A stretch of 64,000 bases of DNA, taken from positions 39,158,564-39,222,563 of the forward strand of contig CM045734.1 of NCBI GenBank assembly GCA_024760905.1, written 5' to 3'. This document shows, piece after piece, positions 13,668-25,925 of the stretch. The DNA is from Plotosus lineatus (lineage: Eukaryota; Chordata; Actinopteri; Siluriformes; Plotosidae). The notes below the pieces were generated by a model. That model had not been told where the DNA came from. It worked only from the letters and a program-made list of their open reading frames with translations, and did no database searches. Each line of letters begins with the position of its first letter. Position 1 is the stretch's first letter. Position numbers and translations under genes: made by a program.

Positions 13668-14526
13668 GTTCCCTTGTCTAACAAATTTAATCCTTTCCAA
13701 GGGCAAGCTTGTGAGCCAAAAAGTTCTTTAGATGAAACAATTATTCCCATAATAAACAACAGAAAACCAATTAATCTGGTACAACCCCCTCCCAAACTCA
13801 TATAACCTACCACAAACACGTATATTTGACCTAATATAGTCAAGATAAACATGTAAAAACAGTATATATTAAAACAATAAATATAAGAACAAGTCTTACA
13901 CTCCATAAATCTGGCCTTTATGGAGGAGTATCAAGAAAGCAGCCATTTTTAAAACAAAAGGCAAGAGGTTTCATTTGAAGTTTACCACAACGCATGTGGG
14001 GGACACAGAAAACAAGACTTAAATGCAAAATGCTTTATGTGGCAGATCAAACACAAGCCCCACTATGAAACATGATGGTGGCAGCTTTGTGCTGTGGGGA
14101 TGCTTTCCAGCATCTGGACTTTGCACCATTCCAACACATGAACTAGGTTCTCTGTCCCTGCATTAGAATGAGCCAGTCAAGATGCTTGTTTATAGACGCT
14201 CTCCATCCAATCTGACTGAGTTCAAAGTTATTTTTCAAAAAAAAAAAAAAGGTGGGGGGCAAAAATTTCAGTCTCTAGATGTGCAAAAAACTGGTTTAGA
14301 CATACCCCAAAAGACTTTGCTGCTGTACTTGCAGTGAAAGGTTATTTTATAAATCAACAACTGAACATGGGGGGATGGGGGGGGGGTGTCTGAATGTAAA
14401 TGCAGGCCAAACCTTATAGATCTTTATTCGTAAAAATTTTTGAAAACCTTTGATCATTTTCCTTCCACTTGACAATTGAGTGTCACTTTGTTTTGATTTA
14501 TAATAGATAATCAGAAATAAAATACA
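13665..14526. other. msh3 intron 8, decayed repeat and unique sequence
   Basis: The first 90 bases (TGTTCCCTTGTCTAACAAAT) look like an old pogo-type terminus. The segment at 13975-14160 (GGCAGATCAAACACAAGCCC, ATGATGGTGGCAGC) resembles decayed Tc1-like transposase DNA. No gene. Confidence 0.4.
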
Positions 14527-15282
14527 GTAGGCCCCCATTTTTTAGGATGGTTCGGTTGTGGCCCGTCCCATAGATCTTGAAAATCCGCAAGTTATTGATT
14601 CGATTTTAAAACTCTAGGTATGATATTATATGCACTAAAATATGCTTCATAACCCTCAAGCAACGCTGTCAAAATGAAGCACCATCAATACCATCTGAAG
14701 CTATAATGTCAAAAATTTCAAAGATAGTTTGGATTATACTTGCCATGCGGATTGGCTGATCCTTACCAAATTCTATGAACAAATGCAGGACAAATTGATT
14801 GACAAATTCTTGGTAGGAAACTTTTCTGATTAAAACGAGAAAAATGGTGCCCGAATATATATGCCTGGGTTCATATATGACCCCACTCAGTCGCTTGAAG
14901 GTTAAAGGTATTCTATAGACAGTCTTACTCATTAATACAATGATGTAGTAAAATGTGGTAATGATTAAGTAAAAACGTTTTAATTTTGCACTGTGATAAT
15001 ATTTATTAATCAATAACGCTCTTAGGCTCCTTACCAGACACTAGAGAAGATGCAGGGCGTTTGAATGGCGTCATAGGGCTTAAATAATCATTAAAAACAA
15101 ACAAAAAAAATTTACTTCACAATTCAGGCAATCACGTTGATAACTTGTGCACGAAGGAGAAATAAAGAGGTGTACACCTCATCTGCAACCAATCAGCAGG
15201 AGAGAGAAACAAAAGCTCTCAGCCATTGGCTAGTTACTTCTGGGTTTGTCGCCAATCCGCGAATATGCGGGGGTTCTGTACA
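14527..15282. mobile_element. pogo-type MITE (family 2), copy 2, with nested insertion
   Basis: It begins CAGTAGGCCCCCATTTTTTA and ends near CGCGAATATGCGGGGGTTCT. It shares TTCTATAGACAGTCTTACTC and flanking blocks with 6512-6960. A 249-bp segment at 14653-14901, absent from the first copy, is inserted at its TTAA site. Confidence 0.7.
14653..14901. mobile_element. piggyBac-like MITE nested at a TTAA site
   Basis: A 249-bp insert with short inverted ends CCCTCAAGCAAC and, from the right, CCTTCAAGCGAC. It is flanked by ATAA (14649-14652, one change from TTAA) and TTAA (14902-14905). The sister MITE copy has a single uninterrupted TTAA at the same point (6675-6678). TTAA targeting and a CCC-type terminus are hallmarks of piggyBac elements. 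There is no ORF of its own. Confidence 0.8.
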
Positions 15283-15298
15283 TTTAATTTGCAGTTAT

Positions 15299-15607
15299 CT
15301 TTTTTCATTTGGCTTTTTCCCTTTTTTCAGGGGTCGCCATAGCGAATCATCTGATTCGCACATTTGATTTGGTATAGGTTTTTACGTCGGATGCCCTTCC
15401 TATCACAACCCTTTAACAAGGGACAGAAACACGCTGACGGCTTTGCAGCTACTTTTGCATAGACAGTGGGAGACATGGCTGGCCTTTGATAACCCAGTCA
15501 GCTGCACTGGGGGGACAGTGACAACCTTGTGGAGAGTGGGACTCGAACACCCAAACCTAGGATTAGCGATCCAGCGCCATATACCGCTAGGCCACCACTG
15601 CCCCGTG
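15299..15607 (-). mobile_element. full-length tRNA-headed SINE, RTE-like tail, 16-bp target duplication
   Basis: On the minus strand it runs from GGGGCAGTGGTGGCCTAGCG (tRNA-like head with box B GGTGTTCGAGTCCC) to the RTE-like tail (GATTCGCTATGGCGACCCCT, AAAAAGGGAAAAAGCC). It is flanked by TTTAATTTGCAGTTAT at 15283-15298 and 15608-15623. It is inserted just outside the end of the pogo-type MITE. Confidence 0.93.
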
Positions 15608-15623
15608 TTTAATTTGCAGTTAT

Positions 15624-16470
15624 AATGTGACAAAATGTGGAAAGGTTGAAGGTGTATGAATTACCATGGCAATGAACACAAAAGCTTACCAATGACGGTG
15701 GTAAAACTTCAAAATGGTTATAACCACTGATCCCATTCAGGCTCACTTATCATGGTTCAGGCTCTGACACGACTGATTCGTGATTTTATTTTTTGGCATA
15801 TCACATTTGAGTAATGAACAACTGGGATTTATTTCAGCCCAGCCTCTTAATCACAAAACAGGCATCAAGATTATATTTTCCCGTCGGTGAGAGAGAAATT
15901 CAGCCTGTTTTAATGGTGTCAGAAATCCCCGAGGTAAAGCTTTGGCATGGCCTCAGAGGGAGCGCAGTTTAAAAAAAGAACAGTTCATTGTTAGTACATT
16001 GTTACCCTGAGGTGCACTTGGAGCCAATAAACAGTAACAAGCATGCACTGGGGTAATGAGTTGGCAGTAACTCCTATGACACAGCAGTAACAACTCCCTC
16101 AAGGGTCTCATTACACACATCACAGCAAGTCATAGGCAACCGTTGCTAGGGTGTCCACCTTGGCTACACATGAGTGGCTGATGTAGGAGATTAGAATCAC
16201 TCACCAGCCAACCACTATAGATTCCTGTTTACATGATTGTGTAGGGAATTGGACTCTTGAGCTAAGAGTCATTTGTGCAGGGATTCCTTGAACTCAGAGG
16301 TTGATTCTTAACATCTTATAACTGAAGCATTTTAAAAAAATAATAATAAAGGCCCACAAAATCCAAAATTGCAAAAAACAATAAATATGCAAAATACACA
16401 TGGAACTATATTTTCTGGACAAGTCACACTTTTTTTTCATATTTTGGCTGAATGTGCGACTTATACTCAA
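15624..16470. other. msh3 intron 8, no gene seen
   Basis: Unique-looking AT-rich sequence with no repeat family or coding signal that I recognise. Confidence 0.5.
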
Positions 16471-16703
16471 GGGGCCGGTTGTTCAAAACACGGTTATTTT
16501 AACCACAGGTTAACCCCTAAGGGCTGGTTAAATATTTAACCCGCCGTTAGCTAACCACCCGTTAAATATGCGTTGTTCAAAGCATGGTTAGTCACGTCGT
16601 TAGTTAACGTTGCCGTCAAAGTTAACAATGTGGTTAACATTACTGGTTCGCACTAATATATATCCCACAATTCCTCGTTATAATTACTTCCGGTTTAGCG
16701 AAA

Positions 16704-16997
16704 ATGGTGAGCCAAACGACAATTCCGTCCACGCCAAGGAAGAAAAGAAGTAGGAATTTTTCAGCTGACGAGGAGAATGTTATTCATTCAATAGTGGGAG
16801 CTAACTGGTCGGTGCTAACGGAAAAGCATTCGAATGAAGTGACAAAGAAGTGTAAGAATACTGTATGGTCGGAAATCGTAAAGGAAGTAAACGCCAAGGG
16901 TGTAGCACCGAGAACCTTGGTGGAAGTAAAGGAAAAATGGACTAACTTGGCCACAAAGGCAAAAAAAAAAAAAAAAAAAGAGTTATACGGACTATAA
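16704..16997 (+). pseudogene. Harbinger Myb/SANT-like DNA-binding protein, frameshifted
   Basis: It opens MVSQTTIPSTPRKKRSRNFS and carries the Myb/SANT-like (trihelix) pattern, with W at ANWSVL, VWSEIVKEVN and VKEKWTNLATKAKKK. In Harbinger elements this partner binds the ends and brings the transposase into the nucleus. A 19-base A run (16960-16979) has shifted the frame, so the ORF stops at 16997 while the rest of the domain (GGGPPPPKLSQAT, then RIFDIMRDSTSF) continues in another frame to about 17130. Confidence 0.85.
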
Positions 16998-17639
16998 AAT
17001 CCAGTTACGGAACACAGGGGGAGGACCACCGCCACCAAAACTCAGTCAAGCAACAAGCCGAATCTTCGACATCATGAGAGACTCCACTAGTTTCAACGGT
17101 GTCCCAGCTGCTGATGACCTCGAGACCGATTGTAGGTATCAGTATACGGATTTAAATGACCAAACTTGCTGATAAATTAGTTTGTTGATACACAAAATTA
17201 ATTGAAATAATCTACAAAGTCAGTGGTAACGTGGTGATTCACGTGGTTGTGTTTACAATCCACATCTATTTTTAACTACCGACCTTGAACTTGACACCAT
17301 TTAGGATTTACGAGATTTACATTCCGCGTGTTTTTAATATCAGATATAAAACCACGAAAACAATGACAATTCAACCTAAACGTATTAAAACCATTTTCGT
17401 TAGAATAGTCAGCAGTTATGCCTTATATTTACTGCACATTCATCTCAGGCAATTTTCAGTCTCTAGCTAGATGCTATCTATAGGCTACATTAAACGTGTC
17501 AATATTGTCTTGAACAAATGACAAATTCACTCGAACAAACATGTCTAAACGCGTGAAATTATTACCACTGACCTTTATTACCCATGGGGTGGGTTTCTGC
17601 AGTTATATGTTATATCCAAAAGGATAAACAATAAAATTA

Positions 17640-18428
17640 TAGGAAACTATATCTGGCCACATATTGACAACTGATATACTGATGGCTATTGAATAATGAT
17701 TTCAGGCGTGGATGTGAGTGAAGCAGCACTGCTAAGTGCCACTGTAACTGATGTTCATAAAAACCAAGGGAAACCACTCTAATTTGAGGTGGTACAAGGA
17801 AGTGTTTACCTTCATGGTCGTACACTGCCTGGACATTCATGCTGTGAAAGCCTTTTCTATTAACGTAGGCAGGATATTCTGACTTGGGGCCTGAATTTGA
17901 ACATGGGTCCCATCTATGCACCCGTGCACCTTAGGAAAACCTCCCAGCCTGAAAAATCCATCCTCAATTTGTCGCAGTCGGCGATTGTCAGTCGGCCAAG
18001 AAATAAAGTCGTTACTCCTGCTCACCAAGGCATCTGTAACATCTCTCACTATTTTCGATACCGTACTTTTGTCCAAGCTGACAGTGTCCCCAACCACCTG
18101 TAGAAAGCTCCCACTGGCATAAAAACGAAGGGTCACCAACACTTGTAGTTCCGACAGTCAGTGCGTGGCCCCTATTCGTGGGACGCTGCAAATCACCTCC
18201 CAGCAGATTGCACAGGTACGCAATTGACCCTCTCCCAAACCGATCGCGGATTCTTAATTCTTCGTCCAAAATAGCAGCTATGTCATAATCAAGCCAACGG
18301 TACACTCTGTTCTTACGCCGCTGATGCATCATCATGAATGCAGCGCTAGCCATGAACGCCATCTTGCAAGTTAACCACACTGTTAAAAATTTAGCGGCGG
18401 TCCTTAGGTGTGTTAACTTTAACGTCAA
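17640..18428 (-). pseudogene. Harbinger (HARBI1-like) DDE transposase, broken
   Basis: Minus-strand blocks in several frames are RRKNRVYRWLDYD (18330-18290), LVTLRFYASGSFLQVVGDTV (18140-18080), SKIVRDVTDAL, GGFPKVHGCIDGTHVQIQAP (17950-17890) and YVNRKGFHSMNVQAVYDHEG (17870-17815). The first two catalytic Asp residues are visible (CIDGTH and VYDHEG). The third, in the downstream part of the domain, is not found. At least two frameshifts are present. It is not functional. Confidence 0.85.
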
Positions 18429-18534
18429 GTTAACACTCGGTTAAAGTTAACCGAGTTTTGAACAACAAGATAAGCAGCGTGAAATTTAATGGTCAGTTAA
18501 CTCCACTTAACCAGTGGTTGGAACAACCGGCCCC

Positions 18535-19948
18535 AGTAGAGCTACTTATAAGTAAAATTATTACATATACTGTACTGTAATTCTGTTCGTCATCAAACAT
18601 AATTTCACATGTTTGCTATTTTTACACTCACAATCACAAGAGGACACTCTAGGCTTGGGTACCAGTACCTGCTCATCCACCACTGAAGAAATGTCCCCCC
18701 CAAAAAATCCTATTCTGCGGATTGCAAGCTGCAAGTAGTGAAATATGCAGCAGAAAGTTTGGAGTGAACGAGAAACTTGTGAGGCTCTGGAGAAAAGCAG
18801 AGGTTATTATTACTGCAATGAAGAAAACAAATAAGCTAATCCCGGGTTATAAGCTAATTGCGGGCTAAAAGCCAGATGGCCACAGCTAGAGGAACGAGCT
18901 CGCACATGGGTGCTTGAGCAACGAGCTGCAGGGAGGGCCTTGTCAACAGTGCAGTTGTGTCTCTGCGTCCAGGTAGTTGTCACGGAGATGAATATAAATG
19001 ACTGCGTGAGGACTTTCTTGATGTTACCACTTCATGCAACGCAACCAGCTCTCTATCGAGGACCACAACCATCACAAAAACTGTCTCCTTACCCTGCGTC
19101 CCTCTGTAACAATGTACCGCCAGTGTGTCATATGGCCAACATTATGGTTTAGCATTGTGGGACATCCCAACCATAGAGTTTACACATTGTTGCTAGTCAT
19201 CCATCAGGCAGCTTTCCGAATCAAATGCTCTCTTTAATAAATAAGAATCATCAACCCACTGTGATGTCAAATATCATTATGATCAGCTAGTGTTACTTTG
19301 ATAAGATACAGAATGCCCGCCCTCTCTTCATTCCAGAGGGGACATGTCCGGCTTTATTTTATTGGGCTTCTGAAAACAGATAGCTGTGGCATCGCCAACA
19401 TTTGAAACAACAACTGATAGGCAGCAGACCAAAAGCTTTTCAAATGTGCCATTTGGGAACCCAAGTTACTATTTTTAAAAGTCTTAAGGCTACAGAATGA
19501 ATAAACAAATTACAACATATTTATAAACAAATACCAAACCAAATCTCTTTTCATGCACCAATGTCTCATTTTTCACTTTCAACACATCAAGGCACATTTT
19601 GAAAGCAATTCCATAACTTCTGTAGTTTTACGGCACTAGATTTGTTTTATATAATAAATAACCCCAAAACCATAAACTATCAATCTAAGCAATGCAAAGT
19701 TTCAATTAAATTGCAAAGATGTCTGAATGTTTATACAAGAAGACACATCTTGGGGAACATACACAAAGAACAGTAAAGGTTTTTCCATAAGGTTGCCAAA
19801 AATGTATTTTATGTAACATTTGAAACATTGCATACCAACCTAATGCTAACTATAATGCAGTATAATTAATAACATAATTACAGTCAATTTAACATTAAAG
19901 CACTATTCCAGAATGTTAGTCAAATGTAAAAATGCTAGTCAAACTAAT
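18535..19948. other. msh3 intron 8, no gene seen
   Basis: It includes a direct repeat TAAGCTAATCCCGGG/TAAGCTAATTGCGGG at about 18833-18870. Otherwise it is AT-rich unique-looking DNA. Confidence 0.5.
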
Positions 19949-19957
19949 ACTGTGTAC

Positions 19958-20122
19958 TCGAGCTGGGTATTGCCTAGATTTTTTTGTATTGCAATATGTA
20001 TTGTGATATACTGCAAGAAGAATTCTAAATTAAAAGATGAGCCCGTTCTTGAAAGTATTTATTCTTTATTTCAAAAAGAGAAATCAACAACATTAAAAAT
20101 GTTACATGTGTGTGTGTGTGTG

Positions 20123-20190
<68 letters not shown>

Positions 20191-20993
20191 CCATCATAGC
20201 GATGCCCATAGGCCTGCTGCATATAAAGACACATATAAAACTTGTACAGGGACACTGATGGCTCAGGAAAGTCCGACAAACTTTAGAACTTTTCAATAAT
20301 AACATACAATATAGTTTATCAGATAAATCACATTAATATTATGATGCTGGAGAGATGTGGAATGTAATTCACTGGAATCTGGGACTGATTTGGAGCATGT
20401 TGAGCCTGAGGCTGAGACCGCAAGTTGTGTGACGTCATTTTTTTTCAGAGTCAACAAATAGTATTGCCGCATTAAGCCAAAAAAAAAAAAAAAAAAAATG
20501 CATGGTTAATGTGCCTTGTTGGAGATCAGGTTCATGGGACCGCTTCCCTCTTTTGCTCATTTTAAAATAAGTGTTTAAGACAGATACAGTAGGTCAGTAA
20601 ATTTCTGAGCAATTAGCAACATGCATCGTGGTTTTGTTTTTAGTGGGAATTTCCGTATCCTGTATAAAAACAAATTCTATTGGCTGAAGGCCTTCGTGAC
20701 ATCCGCATTGCCCATCACGGCATGGCTCTTATTATACCTGGCTCTCCACACACGGAAACACGATTGTGTCAGGATTACATACCAGAACCTCTGCGACCGC
20801 CATTTTTTCAATGAAAGCATTACTTCCAGTTCAATTAGTGGGAATAGCCGAAGGGTTTTTTTTTTTTTTTTGCGGTTCCAAAGTTTTCCGAATGCATATC
20901 AAAAAATCGGTTTTGCTTCAGATTATCGCAATACGTATTGTTTGCATGTTAGAACCTGTTTAAACCGATAAAAGAGTTTTATTGCACAGCTCT
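19958..20993. mobile_element. hAT-like non-autonomous element with target duplication
   Basis: Flanked by ACTGTGTAC at 19949-19957 and 20994-21002. Ends are TCGAGCTGGGTATTGC (left) and AGAGCTGTGCAATAAAAC (right, complement). It contains a (TG)n(TA)n microsatellite at 20106-20186 and A/T runs but no transposase. The 8-9 bp duplication favours hAT, and the end similarity is moderate. Confidence 0.7.
20106..20186. repeat. (TG)n(TA)n microsatellite inside the hAT-like element
   Basis: A short TG run followed by about 58 bases of TA. Confidence 0.95.
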
Positions 20994-21452
20994 ACTGTGT
21001 ACTGCTAGTAAATACTAGTATAAATAAATATACTATAAATATAAATAATATTAATAATAATAATATAAATATAAATAATAGTAAGAGCTCACTCTGTATA
21101 ACCGGTAATCAGTTTGAGATAAGATTGAGTCAACATTATGCTACTCAACATAAAAATATTCAAATGGTAGACATCAATGTATAAGGCTAGGGTTCATAAA
21201 ACGAAATCAACGTATGATACATGCATAATGTTAGTCAATAAAATATAATGGCACCAACTTTTCCAAGCCAAAAAACAGACTCTAAGCATGAAAACTCTAG
21301 CGGCCTGTCAAAATGCACCAAATCGATACGAAATACCCCATTTTCCTAATATATTTTTTTTTAGAATTAACATTCTTCAACACGTTTTAAGGTGATTCAC
21401 ATGAAATGCAACAAACAGTAAAGAGTAGTTTCCTAGTACTAAGCATTTTTAC

Positions 21453-22115
21453 TCACCACAAAGCAATCCTAACTCCATAGTGTAGACATCCCATCACTTG
21501 AAAATAACCTTCCCCATTGAGAAGTATACAGACAGACAAGGGGATGTCAAAGCCAATCATTCTTCTAACTGATCCTTTTTGAATTCTTCCTTTTTTAGCA
21601 GCCTTTGCTCTCTTCAAGAAGGAGGCAGTGAATGTCTGTTCATAACAGGTGTTGCGTCTTGATTTTTGAATAAGTAGGGCTGACAGCATATCATCTGATA
21701 GTGATCCCCTGAAGTCTGTGTCCATCTGTGTCTTCAATTCCAATTTTGATTAATACTGGAAGCTTTGTGAAAAAGAATCTGAGAGAATTGAAGGTACAGC
21801 TGTCTGTCTTGTTTACATCTGCCACATGAGCAGTTTACCCATGGAGTCTGCAGCAGCTAGAGGAATGTTATGCACCACATAAAAGGCTGCAAACAAACAT
21901 TCAGCTTTGATAGCATTGGTATTTTCTGTCTTTGACGTGAAATAAATCAATGAAGTTTGAGCACGTCCTACCCCCGATTCAGATTGTAAAGCTCTTTCAT
22001 GCACTGTGCTCTTACAGTGCTGCACGACTGCTTCACAGATGCGTGCTAGTTCATGGCCCAACTTCCGGCATAAACAGTGTCCATACACATGCGCAGTGTC
22101 CATACACATGCACAC
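21453..22115 (-). pseudogene. degenerate hAT-superfamily transposase fragment
   Basis: Two minus-strand pieces show hAT/ZBED-type sequence. One (about 22115-21813) reads KAECLFAAFYVVHNIPLAAA and then DSMGKLL, the motif that precedes the catalytic core in many fish hAT proteins. The other (21743-21600) reads KTQMDTDFRGSLSDDMLSAL and then CYEQTF.ASFLKRAKAA. Stops separate them, and no terminal repeats were identified. Confidence 0.6.
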
Positions 22116-22139
22116 TCACTAAGTTTGGCAAGGGACAGT

Positions 22140-23920
22140 AATCTGATTGGCTCATACATTTTCTTATTCGCATTCTTCGTAGCAAAAGTTTATGGTTTGT
22201 TTAATTTTCACGAAATAGCTGACATTATTATTATTTGAATATGTATCACCCGACCCAAAAACGGATTTCTGTACTCAGACCTAAAACATACCAAGTATGT
22301 TTTTTACCTACTAGTTGTCAGCTATGTTATGTATAATATGTGTCAGAATAAGGCTATTCAGCCTAATATTTTGTAATCAAATACACTATTACATACTCTC
22401 TCTAATTCCATACAATTCCAGTAAATACTACACTGCTAGAGAACAGTAAGCAACAATGTATATTGCTCAACAAAGCAGGTACTCCTGGCCATACTTTGTT
22501 TTATGCTGAATGAAAAGGCAATGCTTTACAGTGTAACAGACTATCAGCAAGAAAAAGACACACATTTCAAAGCAGCTGCATAGATGAGACAGCTTATACT
22601 CAACAAGTCTTTGTTCTGAGGCAGCATAATTGTAGTGCCCTTTAAAAAGAGGATGTGGATGTAGAGACGCACTCATCTGGCCAATGCTTAAGCGAACACT
22701 TTGCCCTTTCCTTCATTTATGTTGAGGAAATGAGGTTCTGCTGGAAAATAATTAACAACAGATTCACTTATATATAAAAGTCAGTCAGTGAGACTTATTA
22801 GAAGTACTTAACGATTACAGTATTGGGTTTGGAGGAAGACGTTTAGATGGGCCCAGCAAGTGGGGAGTAAGGGTAATAGAATGGCATGGAAGAGACTGAA
22901 AATAGAGACCATATAGAAACACTAGATGAAGAGATACAATAGCAGTGTCTTCTTCATTTAATAATTTCTATCTGTATTCATGCAGCAAGCACTGCCTAAA
23001 ATGCAGAACGTTTTTCAATCAGGTCAGGTCAGGATCAACTCGTGTCTTTTTTTTCTTCTGTTTGCATCTAAAATTAAATGAACCCTTACACTTATATTCT
23101 CCATACATAAACTTTGGATACTGACCATTGACTTTCTTCCTAATAAATCCCACTCCTTGACAGGTGCTACTGTAATAAGCCAGTTAATGTCATTCACTTC
23201 TGCAATCAATGTTCATAATAATTTTAAGATTTTGGCTAAATTATATAATTCTGTTGCCTGTTGCAGCTAGAATTACTGCTTGCATCATTCTGCTATACAA
23301 AGAACCAGGCCGTGGTGTAATTCTAAATATTTGTCTTCATCTTCAATTACATCCCATCATGCATACGATACCATTTCAATACAGCCCATTGTTCAAATAG
23401 CACCTTCGAAGCTGTAAAAATGGCATTTTATCATTTAAACCACAAGGATAGAGTAAGTAACAAATGTACCAGAGAGGAATATTTTGGAGCTTTATGATGC
23501 AACCTGATTAAAACTGAACAGAAACATGTTAAGTGTTTCCCGTAGATGGATTGTGTGCTTCAGAGAATGCCTCAGGAAAAGTTGGAAAACATTCAGAAAA
23601 ATTGGCGCCTTAAAAATTTTTTAAAAAGGCATACATGAATTTCCCCAGGACAGGTTCTTAATGATGATCTTAAAAATAAAATGATGCAAAATTTGGAGAA
23701 AAATTCCAAATAAAACATAAATGATGAGAAACACAAAAGGTCTTTTTTTTTTTTTTTTAAACGAAACAAGCCTGAAGTTAAATGCAACACTATGAGCAGA
23801 ATGGAAGAGTTGAGAGCTGGACCATTATACTTATTATATCCTGCATATCATGATCAGACATTTTCAGTTACATGTCATCAACACTGACCAAAGCATCAGA
23901 ATTGTCTGTTCATGATGTCA
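22140..23920. other. msh3 intron 8, no gene seen
   Basis: AT-rich, unique-looking sequence with a poly-T run at 23742-23757. No supported feature. Confidence 0.5.
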
Positions 23921-24659
23921 TACCCCACATTTCACTGGAGCACGGTAGACTTACGGAAGCAAAAATGTTGTCATCTGCAAACATTCTGTAATTATTCCCT
24001 CATCTTCCGTGTGATTCCGTAGTTATTCCTTAAGTCCTCCTCAGCTTCCGTATGCTTTCGGGAGCCAAAATATTCCGTGAACGTGCTTTGTAACATGTTC
24101 AAAAGCACATTCACAGAAAAAAATTCCGTGAGTGTTCCGTGCTCTGCACACCACACACCACCATCAGCAGCAGCAGCAGCAGCATCAGCATCATCAGACC
24201 GAGCACTTGCCGGGTTCTTTGCCCCTCACTTTAAGACATGGCCCCTGAAGACCGATCAATGGCACACCGTGAGTATTTCACCTTCTTCTGATTCACTGAT
24301 CCACTGCTGACTGTGGTTTGCTTGAGACTTCGATCGGGTCTGCATGATCATCTTCCTCATGCCGATGATCACGTGCACACGGACGGAGTAGAGAGCGCGT
24401 CGCACACACAGCCATGTTTAAACCGCCTTATAATAAATGATCAAGCAATTCACAAAGCGGGGGTTCAGAGATCAGCGCGTCATAAACACAGGCTCAAGTA
24501 CATGCTTTCATCCAGCACAGACTCGATCAGAGGGATTTCCACTTTTCCGTAGGGTTTTCACCCATTTTCCATGTAAAAATGCTGAAGCTCTTCCACAGAC
24601 TGCGTTCCACGCCTTTCCGCTACGATCGTTGCATGCCGTGCTCCAGTGAAATGGGAGTA
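23921..24659. mobile_element. TIR-bounded element of unclear superfamily
   Basis: Ends match as inverted repeats: left TACCCCACATTTCACTGGAG with CACGG, right complement TACTCCCATTTCACTGGAGC with ACGG, about 24 bp. The interior is rich in TTCCGT/TTCCGTA words and a CAGCAG/CATCAG run (24160-24195). No transposase motif was recognised and no clear target duplication is visible. Confidence 0.65.
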
Positions 24660-24904
24660 TGTAGCAAGCTGCCAAATCATTTGTATTACACAGTCTGCCA
24701 ATCTTCCATCAAATCAATAATTTTCACATAACCTGACAAGTCGTCTGCAGCTACAATTTATGCCAAGGTTATTTAAATTCAGAAAATTCTGGAAATAATT
24801 AGTGTGAAATACAGACATTGCAAAAATACAGACATTGCAATCTTGTCATGAGCTTATTCTTTCTTGTTTTGCATATTTTTTATTAAGTGTAGATACTGTG
24901 TCTG

Positions 24905-25195
24905 CAGTTACTGTCTCCAAAAAAGTTGGCCACACTAATATTTAGTCGTAGCACCAGTACCTTTGATAACAGCACATTGATCACCATGGCATTGATGCTT
25001 CAGTTGGGCAGGCCGAGGTTCAGCAACATTACGTGGTAATAAAATTAAATCCGCTATCAACCTGAAATATATTGAATGCCCAGGTAAAATGATTAGTACA
25101 ATATATGAAGGAATGACACAGGGTGTATAAGCATGAGTCCTTCCCTGAAACCCTACTAAAAGTCTTATCATGTGCTCAAGAAGACTTCATGCAGT
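24905..25195. mobile_element. older Tc1-like MITE copy
   Basis: It shares GGCCACACTAATATT, CAGTTGGGCAGGCCG..GTTCAGCAACATTACGTGG and CCTGAAAT.TATTGAATG with the copy at 25347-25730 but is more diverged. Its ends are eroded. Confidence 0.55.
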
Positions 25196-25346
25196 GGTTC
25201 AATTATCCCGTCATCAGTTCAAGATGGCATTAAAAAAATGAACCCAACTCTGAATGGAAAGAAATGTGATGTTGCTTATGTTTGTAAAAACGATGCCATG
25301 GTCAGTTATGCTTCGTAATAAAGGCTGAAGGTGCCACAACAACATA

Positions 25347-25730
25347 CACTGCCTGGCCAAAAAAAACTATGCACACTAATATTTTCATGGAGTACCTTCA
25401 TGCTTTATCACAGCATGTACTCTCAGTGGTATTGTTGCTCCAGTTGGTTGGGTCGTGGCTCAGCAACATTAATGTGGCAAAGAAACGAAGTCGGCTGTTC
25501 ACCTGAATGTACTGAATGAGCAAGTTTTCACATCAAAGGACTTTTCGTTTTCTCATGAAACGGATATTAAAACGGGGGACTCAAATAATGAAAGAGTAGT
25601 TCAGGGAGCATGAGGAATCATTTTCATTGTATTGGCTCCCCAGAGTTCTGACCTTAACCCCATTGAAAGTTTCAGGAAGTACTGGAGAAGACTTCATCAA
25701 TCATTATGACTTTTTTTGGCTCGACAGTGC
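25347..25730. mobile_element. Tc1-like MITE
   Basis: The left end after a TA dinucleotide reads CACTGCCTGGCCAAAAAAAA. The right end complement reads GCACTGTCGAGCCAAAAAAA. An interior piece (CTTAACCCCATTGAAAGTTT) resembles the conserved DLNPIE region of Tc1 transposase. It is about 384 bp and non-coding. Confidence 0.7.
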
Positions 25731-25754
25731 ATTAGAGTGCACAATTATTTGACT

Positions 25755-25925
25755 TGTTTTTCAGTGGACAAGTTGTTTACATTTATAGTGCCGTGGCAGA
25801 TGCTAATATCCAAAGCAACTTACATTTTTATCTTATTCGTACAACTGAGCGGTTGAAAGTTAAGGGCCTTAGTCAAGGGCCCAGGAGTGGCAGCTCGATG
25901 ACACTGGGGCATTAAACCCAATTAT
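25755..25925 (+). mobile_element. SINE/LINE-derived conserved fish repeat
   Basis: The words GGCAGATGCTAATATCCAAA, GCAACTTACATTTTTATC and GGCCTTAGTCAAGGGCCCAG match a very common fish interspersed repeat. It is 5'-incomplete and diverged. Confidence 0.5.

Larger units (their letters stand above)
16471..18534. mobile_element. PIF/Harbinger DNA transposon, two-gene type, inactive
   Basis: About 2.06 kb bounded by inverted ends: left GGGGCCGGTTGTTCAAAACA, right complement GGGGCCGGTTGTTCCAACCA. Dense TTAAC/GTTAA motifs lie inside both ends (16495-16640 and 18410-18515), as at Harbinger subterminal binding sites. It holds a plus-strand Myb/SANT-like gene and a convergent minus-strand DDE transposase, the standard Harbinger arrangement. 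Both are broken. I could not see a clean 3-bp target duplication. Confidence 0.88.
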
